DNA of 64,000 nt from Hyphomicrobiaceae bacterium (GTDB taxonomy: Bacteria; Pseudomonadota; Alphaproteobacteria; Rhizobiales; Hyphomicrobiaceae), in NCBI GenBank assembly GCA_025351355.1, contig JANXWC010000080.1:17269-81268 (forward strand). The letters run 5' to 3'. Below are positions 54,256 to 64,000 of this stretch, in pieces (the first letter of the stretch is position 1; each line of letters starts with the position of its first letter). The translations under genes and the position numbers were made by a program. The notes under the pieces were generated by a model. That model did not search any database. It was not told the DNA's origin and saw nothing but the letters and a program-made list of their open reading frames with translations.

Positions 54256-54410
54256 CTTCCCGGAAACCGAAGCGCAAATTCGGCGCGGAGGTTATCCGGG
54301 ATCTTGCCAGGTCGATGGCCGCAACATCGATGCCACATTCGTTTCTGACGTCGACGGGTCAAGATCCCGGATAAATTCTTGGCGCTGCGCGCCAAAAATT
54401 TCCCGGGAAG
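54256..54410. repeat. Dispersed palindromic element, family 1, copy C
   Basis: In the 390-base gap 54079-54468. Left: CTTCCCGGAAACCG...GGTTATCCGGGATCTTGCC; right: GGTCAAGATCCCGGATAAATTC, then TTGGCGC-TGC-GCGCCAA hairpin and AAATTTCCCGGGAAG. The best preserved copy. A partial half (CCGGGAAATATTTGCGACA) is at 54205. A hairpin GGCACTT/AAGTGCC (54431-54454), without a T tract, precedes the histidine kinase 3' end. Confidence 0.78.
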
Positions 54411-54468
54411 ACGCGTGTCGCTGATGGCGAGGCACTTTCCTGGCCAGAAGTGCCTATAGGCTTAAAAC

Positions 54469-56337
54469 CTACGCCGCGGCCTTGGGCGTCAGGACTTCGC
54501 TCATTTTTGCGGCGAGTTGCACCAGCGTGAAGGGCTTGGAGAGGAAGTTCAGCCCCGCATCGAGTTTGCCGCTGTGCACGATGGCGTTGCGGGTAAACCC
54601 CGTCGTATAGACCACCAGCAGATCCGGACGCCGCTTCGATGCTTCCGCCGCCAACTGCCGCCCGTTGATTTCGGGCATGACGATATCGGTGAACAACAGC
54701 TGCGTACCGGGATGCAGGTCCAGCAGCTCGAGCGCACGTTTGGCGCCGCTCGCATGAATGACGGTGTAGCCGAGTTCGCGCAGCGACGACACCGTCATCT
54801 CGCTGACCCGCACGTCGTCCTCGACGACCAGGATAATGCTCGCGGCATTTTGCAGGCGTGCGGCAGGCAGCATCTGCGGCCAGGCTTCCTGTTTCGCCGT
54901 GTTGAGGATTTCCGCGGGTCCGACGATATGCAGTCGCGGCAGGTACATTTTGATCGTCGTACCGTGTCCGATTTCCGAATAAATTTTGATATGGCCGCCG
55001 GACTGCTTGATGAAACCATGCGCTTGCGACAGGCCGAGCCCGGTGCCTTTGCCGACCTCCTTGGTGGTGAAGAACGGGTCGAAGGCTTTGTTCACGACAT
55101 CGCGCGACATGCCCGACCCGGTATCGGTGACGGCGATCTGCACGTACTCACCCACCGGCATCTGGTTCAGGCGTGCGTAGGTGGCGTCGAAACTGATGTT
55201 GGAGGTCTCGATGGTCAGCTTGCCACCGGCAGGCATTGCATCACGCGCGTTGATCGACAAATTCAGAATGGCGCTTTCGAGTTGGCCCGCGTCCACACTG
55301 GTGGTCCACAACCCGGCAGCCTGCACCGTTTGGGTCACGATCGTTTCGCCCAACGTTCGCTGCACCATTTCGGCGATCCCGGCGACGAGGCGGTTGGCAT
55401 CCAAGGCTTGCGGGGCCAATGGCAATTGGCGCGAAAACGCCATCAGCCGCGTGGTCAAGGTTGCCGCGCGCGTCGCACCATCCATCGCCGCGCTGAGAAA
55501 CCGTGATATGTCATGGTTGTTGGCCGCAACGCGCTTTTGCGACAAAGACAAGCCGCTGATAATGACCGCAAGCATATTGTTCAAGTCGTGCGCCAGCCCG
55601 CCGGTGAGTTGGCCGACCGCCTCGATCTTTTGCATCTGGCGAATTTGCTCTTCTTGCTGTTCGCTATCGACCCTCGCCACATCAGCCGCCCGCACATCGC
55701 GCCGGTTCGCCAGGATCAAGCCAAGCAGGGCGGCCATGGCAATCGCAGTAAACAGCCCCGCCGCGATCCCCGCTCCGAGTGTGATGCGGTCCAGGGTGGC
55801 CGTACGGCTCGTGGACAATCGCGCTTCGACAATCCGCATGTCTTCCAGCTGTCGCCGGATCGGCGTCGTACCGGCGTCACGGCGCTCGGTTGGAAAGCGG
55901 ACCAGCAGTTCATCCAATCCGGCGCTTCGCCTGAGATCAATCTGGTCTTGCCAGCGCCCAAAGCGCGCTTCGATTGCCGGTTTCAGCGTGCCGATGGTCG
56001 TCTGTTGCGTTGGATTGTCGGCAGTCAACTCCTGCAAACGCATGAGCGCCAGTTCCACATGCCTCGGCGAACCCTTGAACTCAGCAAGGTTCGCGTCATC
56101 GCCGCTCAGAAAAAACCCGCGCACCGCCGATTCAGAGTCCCTGATGATGTCGAGGACAGATGCAACTGAAGTCTGGACATCGACCGGATGCCGCACCGCC
56201 CTTAGAGCTTGCCGGTATTCGAGCAGTAGAAACATCGACAGGGCCAATGCCGCCAGCAGCGCCAAGCCCGCGATCTGGGGCGCGCGGAGCAGAGCAAAAG
56301 CAACCAGTCTTCCTAACGGCGACGAGGATTGGCTCAT
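54469..56337 (-). CDS. Hybrid sensor histidine kinase with CHASE3-like sensor and receiver
   Basis: 622 aa. Two membrane helices (about 20-40 and 186-210) bracket a periplasmic CHASE3-like domain; then HisKA with His250 (GGLAHDLNN), HATPase_c (INARDAMPAGG, DTGSGM, GKGTGLGLS) and a C-terminal receiver with Asp551 (LLFTDIVMPEING). Hybrid kinases of this type pass phosphate to another receiver. It is divergent from a lone receiver gene at 56453, a likely partner. Confidence 0.9.
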   Translation of the reverse strand: MSQSSSPLGRLVAFALLRAPQIAGLALLAALALSMFLLLEYRQALRAVRHPVDVQTSVASVLDIIRDSESAVRGFFLSGDDANLAEFKGSPRHVELALMRLQELTADNPTQQTTIGTLKPAIEARFGRWQDQIDLRRSAGLDELLVRFPTERRDAGTTPIRRQLEDMRIVEARLSTSRTATLDRITLGAGIAAGLFTAIAMAALLGLILANRRDVRAADVARVDSEQQEEQIRQMQKIEAVGQLTGGLAHDLNNMLAVIISGLSLSQKRVAANNHDISRFLSAAMDGATRAATLTTRLMAFSRQLPLAPQALDANRLVAGIAEMVQRTLGETIVTQTVQAAGLWTTSVDAGQLESAILNLSINARDAMPAGGKLTIETSNISFDATYARLNQMPVGEYVQIAVTDTGSGMSRDVVNKAFDPFFTTKEVGKGTGLGLSQAHGFIKQSGGHIKIYSEIGHGTTIKMYLPRLHIVGPAEILNTAKQEAWPQMLPAARLQNAASIILVVEDDVRVSEMTVSSLRELGYTVIHASGAKRALELLDLHPGTQLLFTDIVMPEINGRQLAAEASKRRPDLLVVYTTGFTRNAIVHSGKLDAGLNFLSKPFTLVQLAAKMSEVLTPKAAA

Positions 56338-56401
56338 AAGGCGTTCTCCGCGAGTGCCTTATTTTCGGTCACACTACAAATAACCCTTCACTTATTATCA
56401 C

Positions 56402-56425
56402 CTTAGCGCAAGCTTTCATGCTAAG
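56402..56425. promoter_or_regulatory. Inverted repeat in the kinase/receiver intergenic region
   Basis: CTTAGC (56402-56407) and GCTAAG (56420-56425), a 6-bp perfect inverted repeat with 12 bases between, 27 bases before the receiver ATG. It lies in the 115-base divergent promoter region. It could be a regulator site or leader hairpin. Confidence 0.35.
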
Positions 56426-56452
56426 CAGAAGCCAGTTGTGTCGGAGTTTGCG

Positions 56453-56872
56453 ATGAAAAACGCCTTTTCCCCAGCCGCATCCATTGATGCGGATTTGGGT
56501 GTGCTTGCGGCAGCAAGCGCCGTGCTTCCGCCGGGGCTGCGGGTATTCATCGCCGAAGACGAGGCGATGCTGGTTTGGGCGCTGACCGATATCATCGAAG
56601 ACTTTGGTGGCGTGGTCGTCGGCACCGCCAGCCGCGTCACCGAGGCGTTGACTTTTGTCGCCAACAAATCGTTCGATATCGCAATTCTCGACGGCGCACT
56701 GGCCGATGGCGCGGTTGATCCGGTTGTCGAGATCCTCGCCGCACGCAAGACGCCGTTCGTCATTGCATCCGGCAGCTCATCGGCGGATTTGAAATACGGC
56801 GCCTGTTTCGCCGTGCACAAACCCTACACGGAGAGCGATTTGAAACGCGCCATGTTGGCGGCGTTAGCCTGA
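56453..56872 (+). CDS. Single-domain response regulator
   Basis: 139 aa receiver without an output domain. Acid pocket Glu35/Asp36 (FIAEDEAML), phospho-acceptor Asp80 (IAILDGALADG), Lys123 (VHKPYTESDL); the switch Thr/Ser is Ser109-110 (ASGSS). The first 28 residues precede the fold. GGAG lies 6 bases before ATG 56453; a GTG at 56438 is less likely. Probably phosphorylated by the divergent hybrid kinase. Confidence 0.88.
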   Translation: MKNAFSPAASIDADLGVLAAASAVLPPGLRVFIAEDEAMLVWALTDIIEDFGGVVVGTASRVTEALTFVANKSFDIAILDGALADGAVDPVVEILAARKTPFVIASGSSSADLKYGACFAVHKPYTESDLKRAMLAALA

Positions 56873-56914
56873 GCTTCGTGCGAGACTAAGCGTGGCTCTG
56901 GACGGCGCATGGTT

Positions 56915-57958
56915 TCACTTCGCCGCGCACCCCGGCTGATCGAATAACGCTGCCAACCCGCACTTTGACGCAAACATCTTGGGCCCGGCGTGGCCGACAT
57001 CGGCAATGTCGTAGAGCTTGTGCTTGAGGCCGGCGCCGAACTCGGCTCGCAGCTGGTCGAAATACCCGTGTCCCCGCGCGTAACGGTTCGCGCCCTGCGC
57101 TTGCGCCATGCAGCTTTTGTCGAGCGCGGGATGACGGGGATTGGTGTCCTTGGTGCCCAGCAGATAAATTACATCGCGCGCCGCATAACGCTGCGCGTAT
57201 GTTTGGGTGGATTGATCGACATAAGCCGGCAATCCAGCGGCAAAACCATATTTCCAGGCGTTGAATTCGGCGCAACTCGCGCCACCTGAGACCTCGGCTT
57301 GTGGCCGTCGATCATTGAAATAAACATAGGACGACGGATTGGCGACGACGTATCGCACGGCAACCCCACGCTCTGTGAGCTTGCTTTCGCCTTTGCCGAC
57401 CACCGCATACCGCTGCACGATCTGCCCGCCACCGGAGTGGCCGGCGACAACGACGTGCTTGAGATTGGGAAACAGCGCTGTATCGGCGAGGCGGGCGAGA
57501 ATGGCATCGACGGCGACGAATGAACTGATTGCGGCGGGGGCCATAGCCTCGCCGCCGCCGGTCCAGCTATCGCGCTCCCATGTCAGTGTCTCGGCGCCGA
57601 GGCGATGCGCTGCCGCGTCCGCCGCGGTCAGAAATTGCGGCGCAATCACCAGCGTCGCGCCGGCCATGTCGCCGGCCGCACTCAGCGCCTGCAAACCGCC
57701 CGCGTAGGACACATTCGCGTCGCGCAGAATGCCATGCAGGACCAGCACCGCGCGCGTGATGTCCGGCAGTGGTTTTGACCAGTCGGCGGAAACGTAGAGC
57801 GGGAGTTGTCCGCGAGCAGTGCCGGATTGTATGTCGAGCCGCGCGGGCGCCACCTCTACGACCGTTTTGGAACCGGGAACGGCGGCGCGCGAGCGGATAA
57901 ACCAGCCACTCATTCCCACCAGCATCAGCACCAACACGAGGAAGAACAGTCGCCGCAT
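56915..57958 (-). CDS. Alpha/beta hydrolase, exported or membrane-anchored
   Basis: 347 aa. N-terminal hydrophobic segment (LFFLVLVLMLVGMSGWF) suggests a signal anchor. Alpha/beta fold with AVLVLHGILRDA (oxyanion region), nucleophile Ser175 (GHSGGG) and a late acid/His (DVGHAGPKMF). Substrate unknown, possibly esters. Three Cys in the C-terminal third. Confidence 0.82.
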   Translation of the reverse strand: MRRLFFLVLVLMLVGMSGWFIRSRAAVPGSKTVVEVAPARLDIQSGTARGQLPLYVSADWSKPLPDITRAVLVLHGILRDANVSYAGGLQALSAAGDMAGATLVIAPQFLTAADAAAHRLGAETLTWERDSWTGGGEAMAPAAISSFVAVDAILARLADTALFPNLKHVVVAGHSGGGQIVQRYAVVGKGESKLTERGVAVRYVVANPSSYVYFNDRRPQAEVSGGASCAEFNAWKYGFAAGLPAYVDQSTQTYAQRYAARDVIYLLGTKDTNPRHPALDKSCMAQAQGANRYARGHGYFDQLRAEFGAGLKHKLYDIADVGHAGPKMFASKCGLAALFDQPGCAAK

Positions 57959-58131
57959 GACGTCGGGCAGCCCTCACGGATTAGGATCACGGCTATGTCG
58001 CTTGCCACACACTATGGCATGGCCGCAGTGAAAGCGCGCGGGGCGCCGTGATCAGCGTTAATCGGCGCGAGAACGCATTTCACCTCCCGCTCCCCCTTCC
58101 ATCGCCACCCTTCCCCTGTCATAACAGGGGT

Positions 58132-60301
<2,170 letters not shown>

Positions 60302-60309
60302 AAGGCGGA

Positions 60310-60615
60310 ATGAATAAGCTGCCGTGGCCCGCCGACCATGAACGCATCGCTCAGGCGTTGCGCCGTTCTTGGTCGGCTGCTACGAGCGGCAAATAGCGTG
60401 CGGACAATTCTGCGTGCTGGCAATGTAACGTGACAGCGCTGTTGCTTCACGATGTTTTCCGCGCGGAGATTCTAAAGACGCCAACACCCGACGGCGATCA
60501 CTTCTACAATCGGATCGGCGGCACTCGGGTTGATTTCACCGAAAGCCAATTCTCTTACCCGCTTGCATATCGGGATATTACGGCCTCACGCATGGAAGCG
60601 CTAGCCGGGACCTAA
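60310..60615 (+). pseudogene. YunG-like family gene broken by one in-frame TAG
   Basis: Reading from ATG 60310 gives ...SWSAATSGK, then TAG at 60394-60396, and continues in the same frame as RADNSACWQCNVTALLLHDVF...GDHFYNRIGGTRVDFTESQF to TAA/TAG region end 60615. The two parts form one continuous domain of the small YunG-like family, where a Trp usually stands at the TAG position, so TGG to TAG is the likely lesion. Otherwise intact, so recent. Function unknown. Confidence 0.75.
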
Positions 60616-60673
60616 TTCGACAACTATGCTGCGTTGCGTTCAGCTTTCGCCACCAATCTCCGGAACGGCTCGA

Positions 60674-60904
60674 ATGACCGAAGCGAATAGCCGTATCACG
60701 ATCGACCCCGAAGTCTGCGGCGGACGGCCCTGCATCCGTGGGATGCGCATCCGCGTCAAGGAGATCCTTGATATGCTTGCTGGCGGATCAACGCGCGCGG
60801 AAATTCTCGCGGACTATCCGTATCTAGAGGATGGCGACATAACGGCGGCTCTCGAATTCGTCAGCAAAGTTACGGATCACCCCGTCATCGCCGCTGCTGA
60901 ATGA
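60674..60904 (+). CDS. DUF433 family antitoxin-like protein
   Basis: 76 aa: ITIDPEVCGGRPCIRGMRIRVKEILDML is the DUF433 N-terminus, divided by the turn, with a winged-HTH-like fold. DUF433 proteins are the usual partners of DUF5615 PIN-like proteins, as here; its stop overlaps the start of the broken toxin gene (ATGA). Appears intact. Confidence 0.85.
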   Translation: MTEANSRITIDPEVCGGRPCIRGMRIRVKEILDMLAGGSTRAEILADYPYLEDGDITAALEFVSKVTDHPVIAAAE

Positions 60905-61233
60905 TGCGGTTCATCATCGACACCAATTTGACGCCCGGTCTGGCTGTCTGGCTAAGGTCGTAGGGCCATGAGGCGCATCACACCAGTGATTTGGGTCTCG
61001 GGCAGGCGACCGATCGGGCAATCTCGAGCAGAGGCAAAGCCGATGGCGCAATCGTCGTCACAAAAGACGAGGATTTCGTGCTGTTGAAAACGATGGATCC
61101 AGCAGGCCCGCAGGTGGTGTGGATACGCATCGGCAATGCTGTGAACCGCGTCCTGCTTCAGCGTCTGGACGTGGCATGGCCGTCCGTTGTCGAAAAGCTT
61201 TCCAAAGGAGAGCCGGTCGTCGAGTTAAGGTAA
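60901..61233 (+). pseudogene. DUF5615 PIN-like toxin broken by one in-frame TAG
   Basis: MMRFIIDTNLTPGLAVWLRS, then TAG at 60961-60963, then in the same frame GHEAHHTSDLGLGQATDRAISSRG, divided, and VVTKDEDFVLLKTMDP, ending 61233. The continuous product is a full PIN-like DUF5615 protein with the acidic residues DTN and TKDEDF retained. The lesion is one codon (probably CAG or TGG to TAG). It leaves an intact antitoxin gene without a working toxin. Confidence 0.8.
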
Positions 61234-61258
61234 ATTAGCCAACAAAGGAGTGCTCCCC

Positions 61259-61582
61259 ATGCCCTTCTACGAACTGCGCCAATACGTGATCCGGCCGGGT
61301 AAGATGGCGGAGTGGATCAAATGCATGGAGGAGGAAATCATACCCTTCCAGGTTTCCAAAGGCATGGTGATAACCGGCAGCTTCCGCGGCGAAACGGACG
61401 ACAGTGTTTACGTGTGGATGCGCCGCTTCGAAAGCGAGACAGAGCGTGAGAAACTCTATGCCGCCGTCTACCAGAGCGACTTCTGGAAAAACACCATCGC
61501 GCCGAAGGTCACCGAGCTCATCGACCGCGAGGCAATCAAAGTGCAGCGCATCGTGCCGACACGGTTATCGAGCGCGCAATAG
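61259..61582 (+). CDS. NIPSNAP family protein
   Basis: 107 aa ferredoxin-like dimeric alpha/beta barrel: YELRQYVIRPGKMAEWIK, GSFRGETDDSVYVWMRRFES and EREKLYAAVYQSDFWKNTI are typical. AAAGGAG lies 8 bases before ATG 61259. Function unknown, often near catabolic genes. Confidence 0.87.
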   Translation: MPFYELRQYVIRPGKMAEWIKCMEEEIIPFQVSKGMVITGSFRGETDDSVYVWMRRFESETEREKLYAAVYQSDFWKNTIAPKVTELIDREAIKVQRIVPTRLSSAQ

Positions 61583-61651
61583 CGCGTTTCGCGAGCTTGG
61601 CTCGCATCGCAACCGGTGGCGAAGTTTGTTCGTTCCTCCCATAGTTTGCCC

Positions 61652-62052
61652 ATGACCGCGCTGCCGAAACACAAGATGACTGTCGATGAATTCCTTCTCT
61701 GGTCGGAAGCCCAGCCGATGCAAGCGGGGCGCTTCGAGTTGTGGGATGGCGAAATCATCGAGAAGCAAGGGGCGGCGGGAACGATCAATGCGCAGCCTTC
61801 GCAGCATTGGGACATGAAGATCAAACTTTACAGCGCAATTTTTGACGCTATGGCGTCGCTCGGCTCGAGGGGCACGTCGTCGTTGACGGCGCGTCAGGAC
61901 CAATGCCGGGCGGGCGGCTGGCCGAGCCGGACGTTCTCGTCTATTTGGGCGCGAAGGTCGCCCGCGATCAGATCATCGCCGATCGCGGCGCAACGCTGCT
62001 GCTCGATCCACCCGACCTCGCCGTTGGCCTCTCCGACGTGCTGGAGCCATAG
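61652..62052 (+). pseudogene. Uma2-family endonuclease-like gene, frameshifted
   Basis: First part (frame of ATG 61652): MTVDEFLLWSEAQPMQAGRFELWDGEIIEKQ, divided, to about residue 69. From about 61860 the family sequence continues in another frame: LEGHVVVDGASGPMPGGRL, AEPDVLVYLGAKVARDQII to TAG at 62052. One missing base near 61855-61860 accounts for it. Uma2 is a PD-(D/E)XK-like domain; the Asp of EPDVLVY is kept. Confidence 0.78.
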
Positions 62053-62121
62053 CCATCTCGGCTGACTTATTTAAACTGGCTTGATCTTCGATCAAGGCGT
62101 GCACTCGGCGCGCAAGTGTAC

Positions 62122-62156
62122 CTTGTTGGGCCAAACCACTTGGCGCGACCCAACTA
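62122..62156. repeat. Degenerate family 2 repeat
   Basis: CTTGTTGGGCC...GCGCGACCCAACTAG is a partial, decayed copy of the GTTGGGT/ACCCAAC repeat between the broken Uma2 gene and the GYD gene. Confidence 0.5.
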
Positions 62157-62193
62157 GCAGAACCTTCCCCGCGTGTTCGTTAGCAACGATCAA

Positions 62194-62523
62194 CTAGACC
62201 GGAGCTTTATAGGAGCCGTGGATCTCCGCGCGTTTTTTGCGGATCGCCATGACCTCATCGCCCGTCCACAGGCGCATCATCTTCACGTTGCGAACACCAT
62301 CGGAAGCGGCAACCGTACCGGTGATTGCCGCAGCGGCGACCGGGTCGACGTCGATGATTGTGAGAGCACCCGGACCGTCAACAAGCGTGCCATAAAAGCC
62401 AACCAATTTGCCGCCGGCCGCTGTTACGAGTTTATCAACCGCCGCTCGGCGGTCCAGACTCGGGTTCTCCAGCATTGCATTGAGGGCTTTTGGCGTATAA
62501 TTCGCGGTGATACAGAAAAGCAT
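62194..62523 (-). CDS. GYD-domain protein
   Basis: 109 aa dimeric alpha/beta barrel: FCITANYTPKALNAM, LVTAAGGKLVGFYGTLVDGPGALTIIDV divided at the turn. The Gly-Tyr-Asp-type motif is degenerate. GGGAG 8 bases before ATG 62523. Function unknown. Confidence 0.85.
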   Translation of the reverse strand: MLFCITANYTPKALNAMLENPSLDRRAAVDKLVTAAGGKLVGFYGTLVDGPGALTIIDVDPVAAAAITGTVAASDGVRNVKMMRLWTGDEVMAIRKKRAEIHGSYKAPV

Positions 62524-62724
62524 TGTAATTACTCCCTGTTTCGCGGAGCCTTGTAATATTCGGAAAGTCGCAATTTGAATATATAAACTGCGCAAACCGG
62601 CGCCGCATGTTGGTCAACATACGCCTGATTTAATTCAACTGCAACGACCGCTTTCTTTTTGGGTTGTACGATACCCTGACCGAACTCGTTTTTTTTCGGA
62701 CGCAGGCAACAACTTACCCACCAA

Positions 62725-63711
62725 TTACAGGCCGCCCAGCGCGCGGTCGTAGAATGACAGGTCGAGGTATTTTTGCGGCGCGGCGTTGGGATCGCCGTTT
62801 TGCATTTCGGCCCTTAGCTGCAGCGTGGTTTTAAATCCCGCCAGATCGAACTTGAGATCCTTGGCGAGGCCGGGATTGGGGCCAACGGCCAGTTCGACCG
62901 AACCCGCCGCGATCTCCGGCGAGAGGTTGAGAACACGCGCAACCATAGCATTTACTTCAAGTCGATTGGCAGGATCAGCCGCCCACCGATAGCCCTCGAT
63001 ACACGCCTGCAGATAGGCGATCAACCGCTCCGCATTGGCTTTCGCCCACTCGCGCCGCACCCAGACGCCGTCGGCTTGATAGGGCCCGACCTTGTCGACC
63101 GCCGCCCCGAAACTCTTGAAGCCTTCCTTCACCGCCAGCAGATTGCACGGCAGATTGAGCATCGCCGCAGCGTTCAGCGGATCGGCTTTCATGGCCGCCA
63201 GCCGTTGCGGACACCCGCCCGCCGGCGTCACGCCATACTGGTCGCGCGCGATCCCTTCGAGTGCCAGCACCTTGTAGGCCAGCAGCGCATAAGCCGTATC
63301 GGGCGCGTCTACGACGACTTTCTTGCCGCGCAGATCGGCGAACGACGAGATCTCCGGCCGCACCACAAACTCGTTCATGCCGTTGCTGCCGCCGGCGACG
63401 ATGACGATATCGGCCTTCGCCCCCTCGACGAGCGCCACGGCATTATCGACACCCGACTGCGCGATTTCGAATGCGCCGCTGGCGAGGCCGTCGCGTTGTT
63501 CCTTGGAATTCACGGTGAACTGAATTTCAACTTTGAGCCCGCGCTTGGCGAAGAACCCCTTCTCGCGCGCCGCGAACAACGCCAGATTGACCGGCCCTGG
63601 AAAGACTTTGACGCGCAGATCCCCGTCCGCCGCCTGCGACGTCAAGCAAGCGCCGATCAGCGTTGCAAGAGTGAGCAGTCCGACTGCCAGCGATCGCGTC
63701 AACAATGTCAT
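62725..63711 (-). CDS. NMT1/SsuA-like ABC substrate-binding protein, solitary
   Basis: 328 aa. Signal peptide (LLTLATLIGACLTSQAADG), then VKVFPGPVNLALFAAREKGFFAKRGL and an NMT1-like fold (SNGMNEFVVRPEISSFADLRGKKVVVDAP divided). It is about the class of nitrate, sulfonate, taurine or aromatic-acid receptors. A Cys in GACLT could instead make it a lipoprotein. ATG 63711; the longer frame crosses its promoter region. No permease or ATPase gene near. Confidence 0.84.
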   Translation of the reverse strand: MTLLTRSLAVGLLTLATLIGACLTSQAADGDLRVKVFPGPVNLALFAAREKGFFAKRGLKVEIQFTVNSKEQRDGLASGAFEIAQSGVDNAVALVEGAKADIVIVAGGSNGMNEFVVRPEISSFADLRGKKVVVDAPDTAYALLAYKVLALEGIARDQYGVTPAGGCPQRLAAMKADPLNAAAMLNLPCNLLAVKEGFKSFGAAVDKVGPYQADGVWVRREWAKANAERLIAYLQACIEGYRWAADPANRLEVNAMVARVLNLSPEIAAGSVELAVGPNPGLAKDLKFDLAGFKTTLQLRAEMQNGDPNAAPQKYLDLSFYDRALGGL

Positions 63712-63867
63712 TCCGAGAGCCTCACCTCGTTGCCAGAGCTCATCATCGGCTGCGTTTCGACAATTGAGAAGGGAGGATTTTGCGCAACTTGGGATCAACA
63801 AGCAGGGCAACTCATAGCGGCGGTCACTATTACGGACTGTATTGCGGACTGATACTCCAACGTTCGT

Positions 63868-64000
63868 CATGGCCGTGTAGGCGGCCATCCACGACAGGTT
63901 TCAGGAAATTCAGATTCGATAATGTGAAATAGCCCTTTGCAGAATGGCCTTCTTAAGTGGTCTTCGAGCAAATTGAGAGTTGCCGTGGATGGCCGCCTAC
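63868..64000. repeat. Inverted-repeat element at the window edge, family 7
   Basis: GTAGGCGGCCATCCACG (63877-63893) and CGTGGATGGCCGCCTAC (63984-64000) are perfect 17-bp inverted repeats, 90 bases apart; the left one lies within GTCATGGCC...GGCCATCCACG. The element probably continues beyond the window. Confidence 0.75.

Noticed and set aside
60394..60963. Possible amber recoding (pyrrolysine-like or suppression) at the two in-frame TAG codons
   Set aside because: TAG ends several normal genes here (thiC, ilvB, mazF, the DppC-type permease), so general recoding is unlikely; decay is simpler.

Overview
The window is about 60% GC and densely coded. It looks like an alphaproteobacterial chromosome of the order Hyphomicrobiales (Rhizobiales), near Bradyrhizobiaceae/Xanthobacteraceae. 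Evidence: the aa3 oxidase operon order coxB-ctaD-ctaB-coxF-like-ctaG-ctaE, the serB/miaA/ilvB/ilvH block, an IalB-family protein, the DUF1214/DUF1254 pair, a short-form PSD, a consensus EcfG-type promoter and many small palindromic intergenic repeats. I saw no rRNA, tRNA, CRISPR array, transposase or phage genes.

Layout. 0-9 kb: 3' part of a GGDEF-EAL signalling protein, a complete peptide/nickel-type ABC importer operon (two ATPases, binding protein, two permeases), a solitary NMT1-type binding protein and phosphatidylserine decarboxylase. 9-12 kb: a small exported protein behind a predicted general-stress promoter, a TerB-like repeat protein and an IalB protein. 12-19 kb: the cytochrome c oxidase operon, interrupted between ctaD and ctaB by a terminator and a MazEF-type module. 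19-25 kb: TraB/GumN protein, xerC, a MaoC protein, a HigBA2-like module, a TfoX protein and a D-threonine-aldolase-like enzyme. 25-28.4 kb: rpsB, tsf and a BKACE enzyme. 28.6-37 kb: orphan ugpB, nitronate monooxygenase, a molybdopterin oxidoreductase, a GNAT, gpmA and an odd exported Cys-rich/coiled-coil protein. 37-45.5 kb: MoxR ATPase, serB, miaA, ilvB, two VapBC-type modules, a GST, ilvH and a TMEM175-like channel. 45.8-52.7 kb: DUF1254/DUF1214 pair, a class A PBP, YcgN, a membrane protein and rarA. 53-58 kb: extradiol dioxygenase-like protein, hybrid histidine kinase divergent from a lone receiver, alpha/beta hydrolase. 58-64 kb: TPP riboswitch and thiC, then a decaying stretch (three broken genes), NIPSNAP and GYD proteins and another orphan binding protein.

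Most notable points: (i) two ligands of the non-redox Mg/Mn site of cytochrome oxidase are both replaced, one in subunit I (Asp to Asn) and one in subunit II (Glu to Val); (ii) toxin-antitoxin modules sit inside two otherwise conserved housekeeping blocks, with readable candidate operators, including one with the N12 spacing described for FitAB; (iii) two neighbouring genes at 60.3-61.2 kb each carry one in-frame TAG, followed by a frameshifted Uma2 gene; (iv) at least seven kinds of palindromic intergenic repeat occur, one lying between the TPP aptamer and the thiC start and another between rpsB and tsf. I found no convincing wholly new multi-gene system. The best candidates for undescribed biology are the oxidase metal-site change, the Cys-rich/coiled-coil exported protein and the repeat families.
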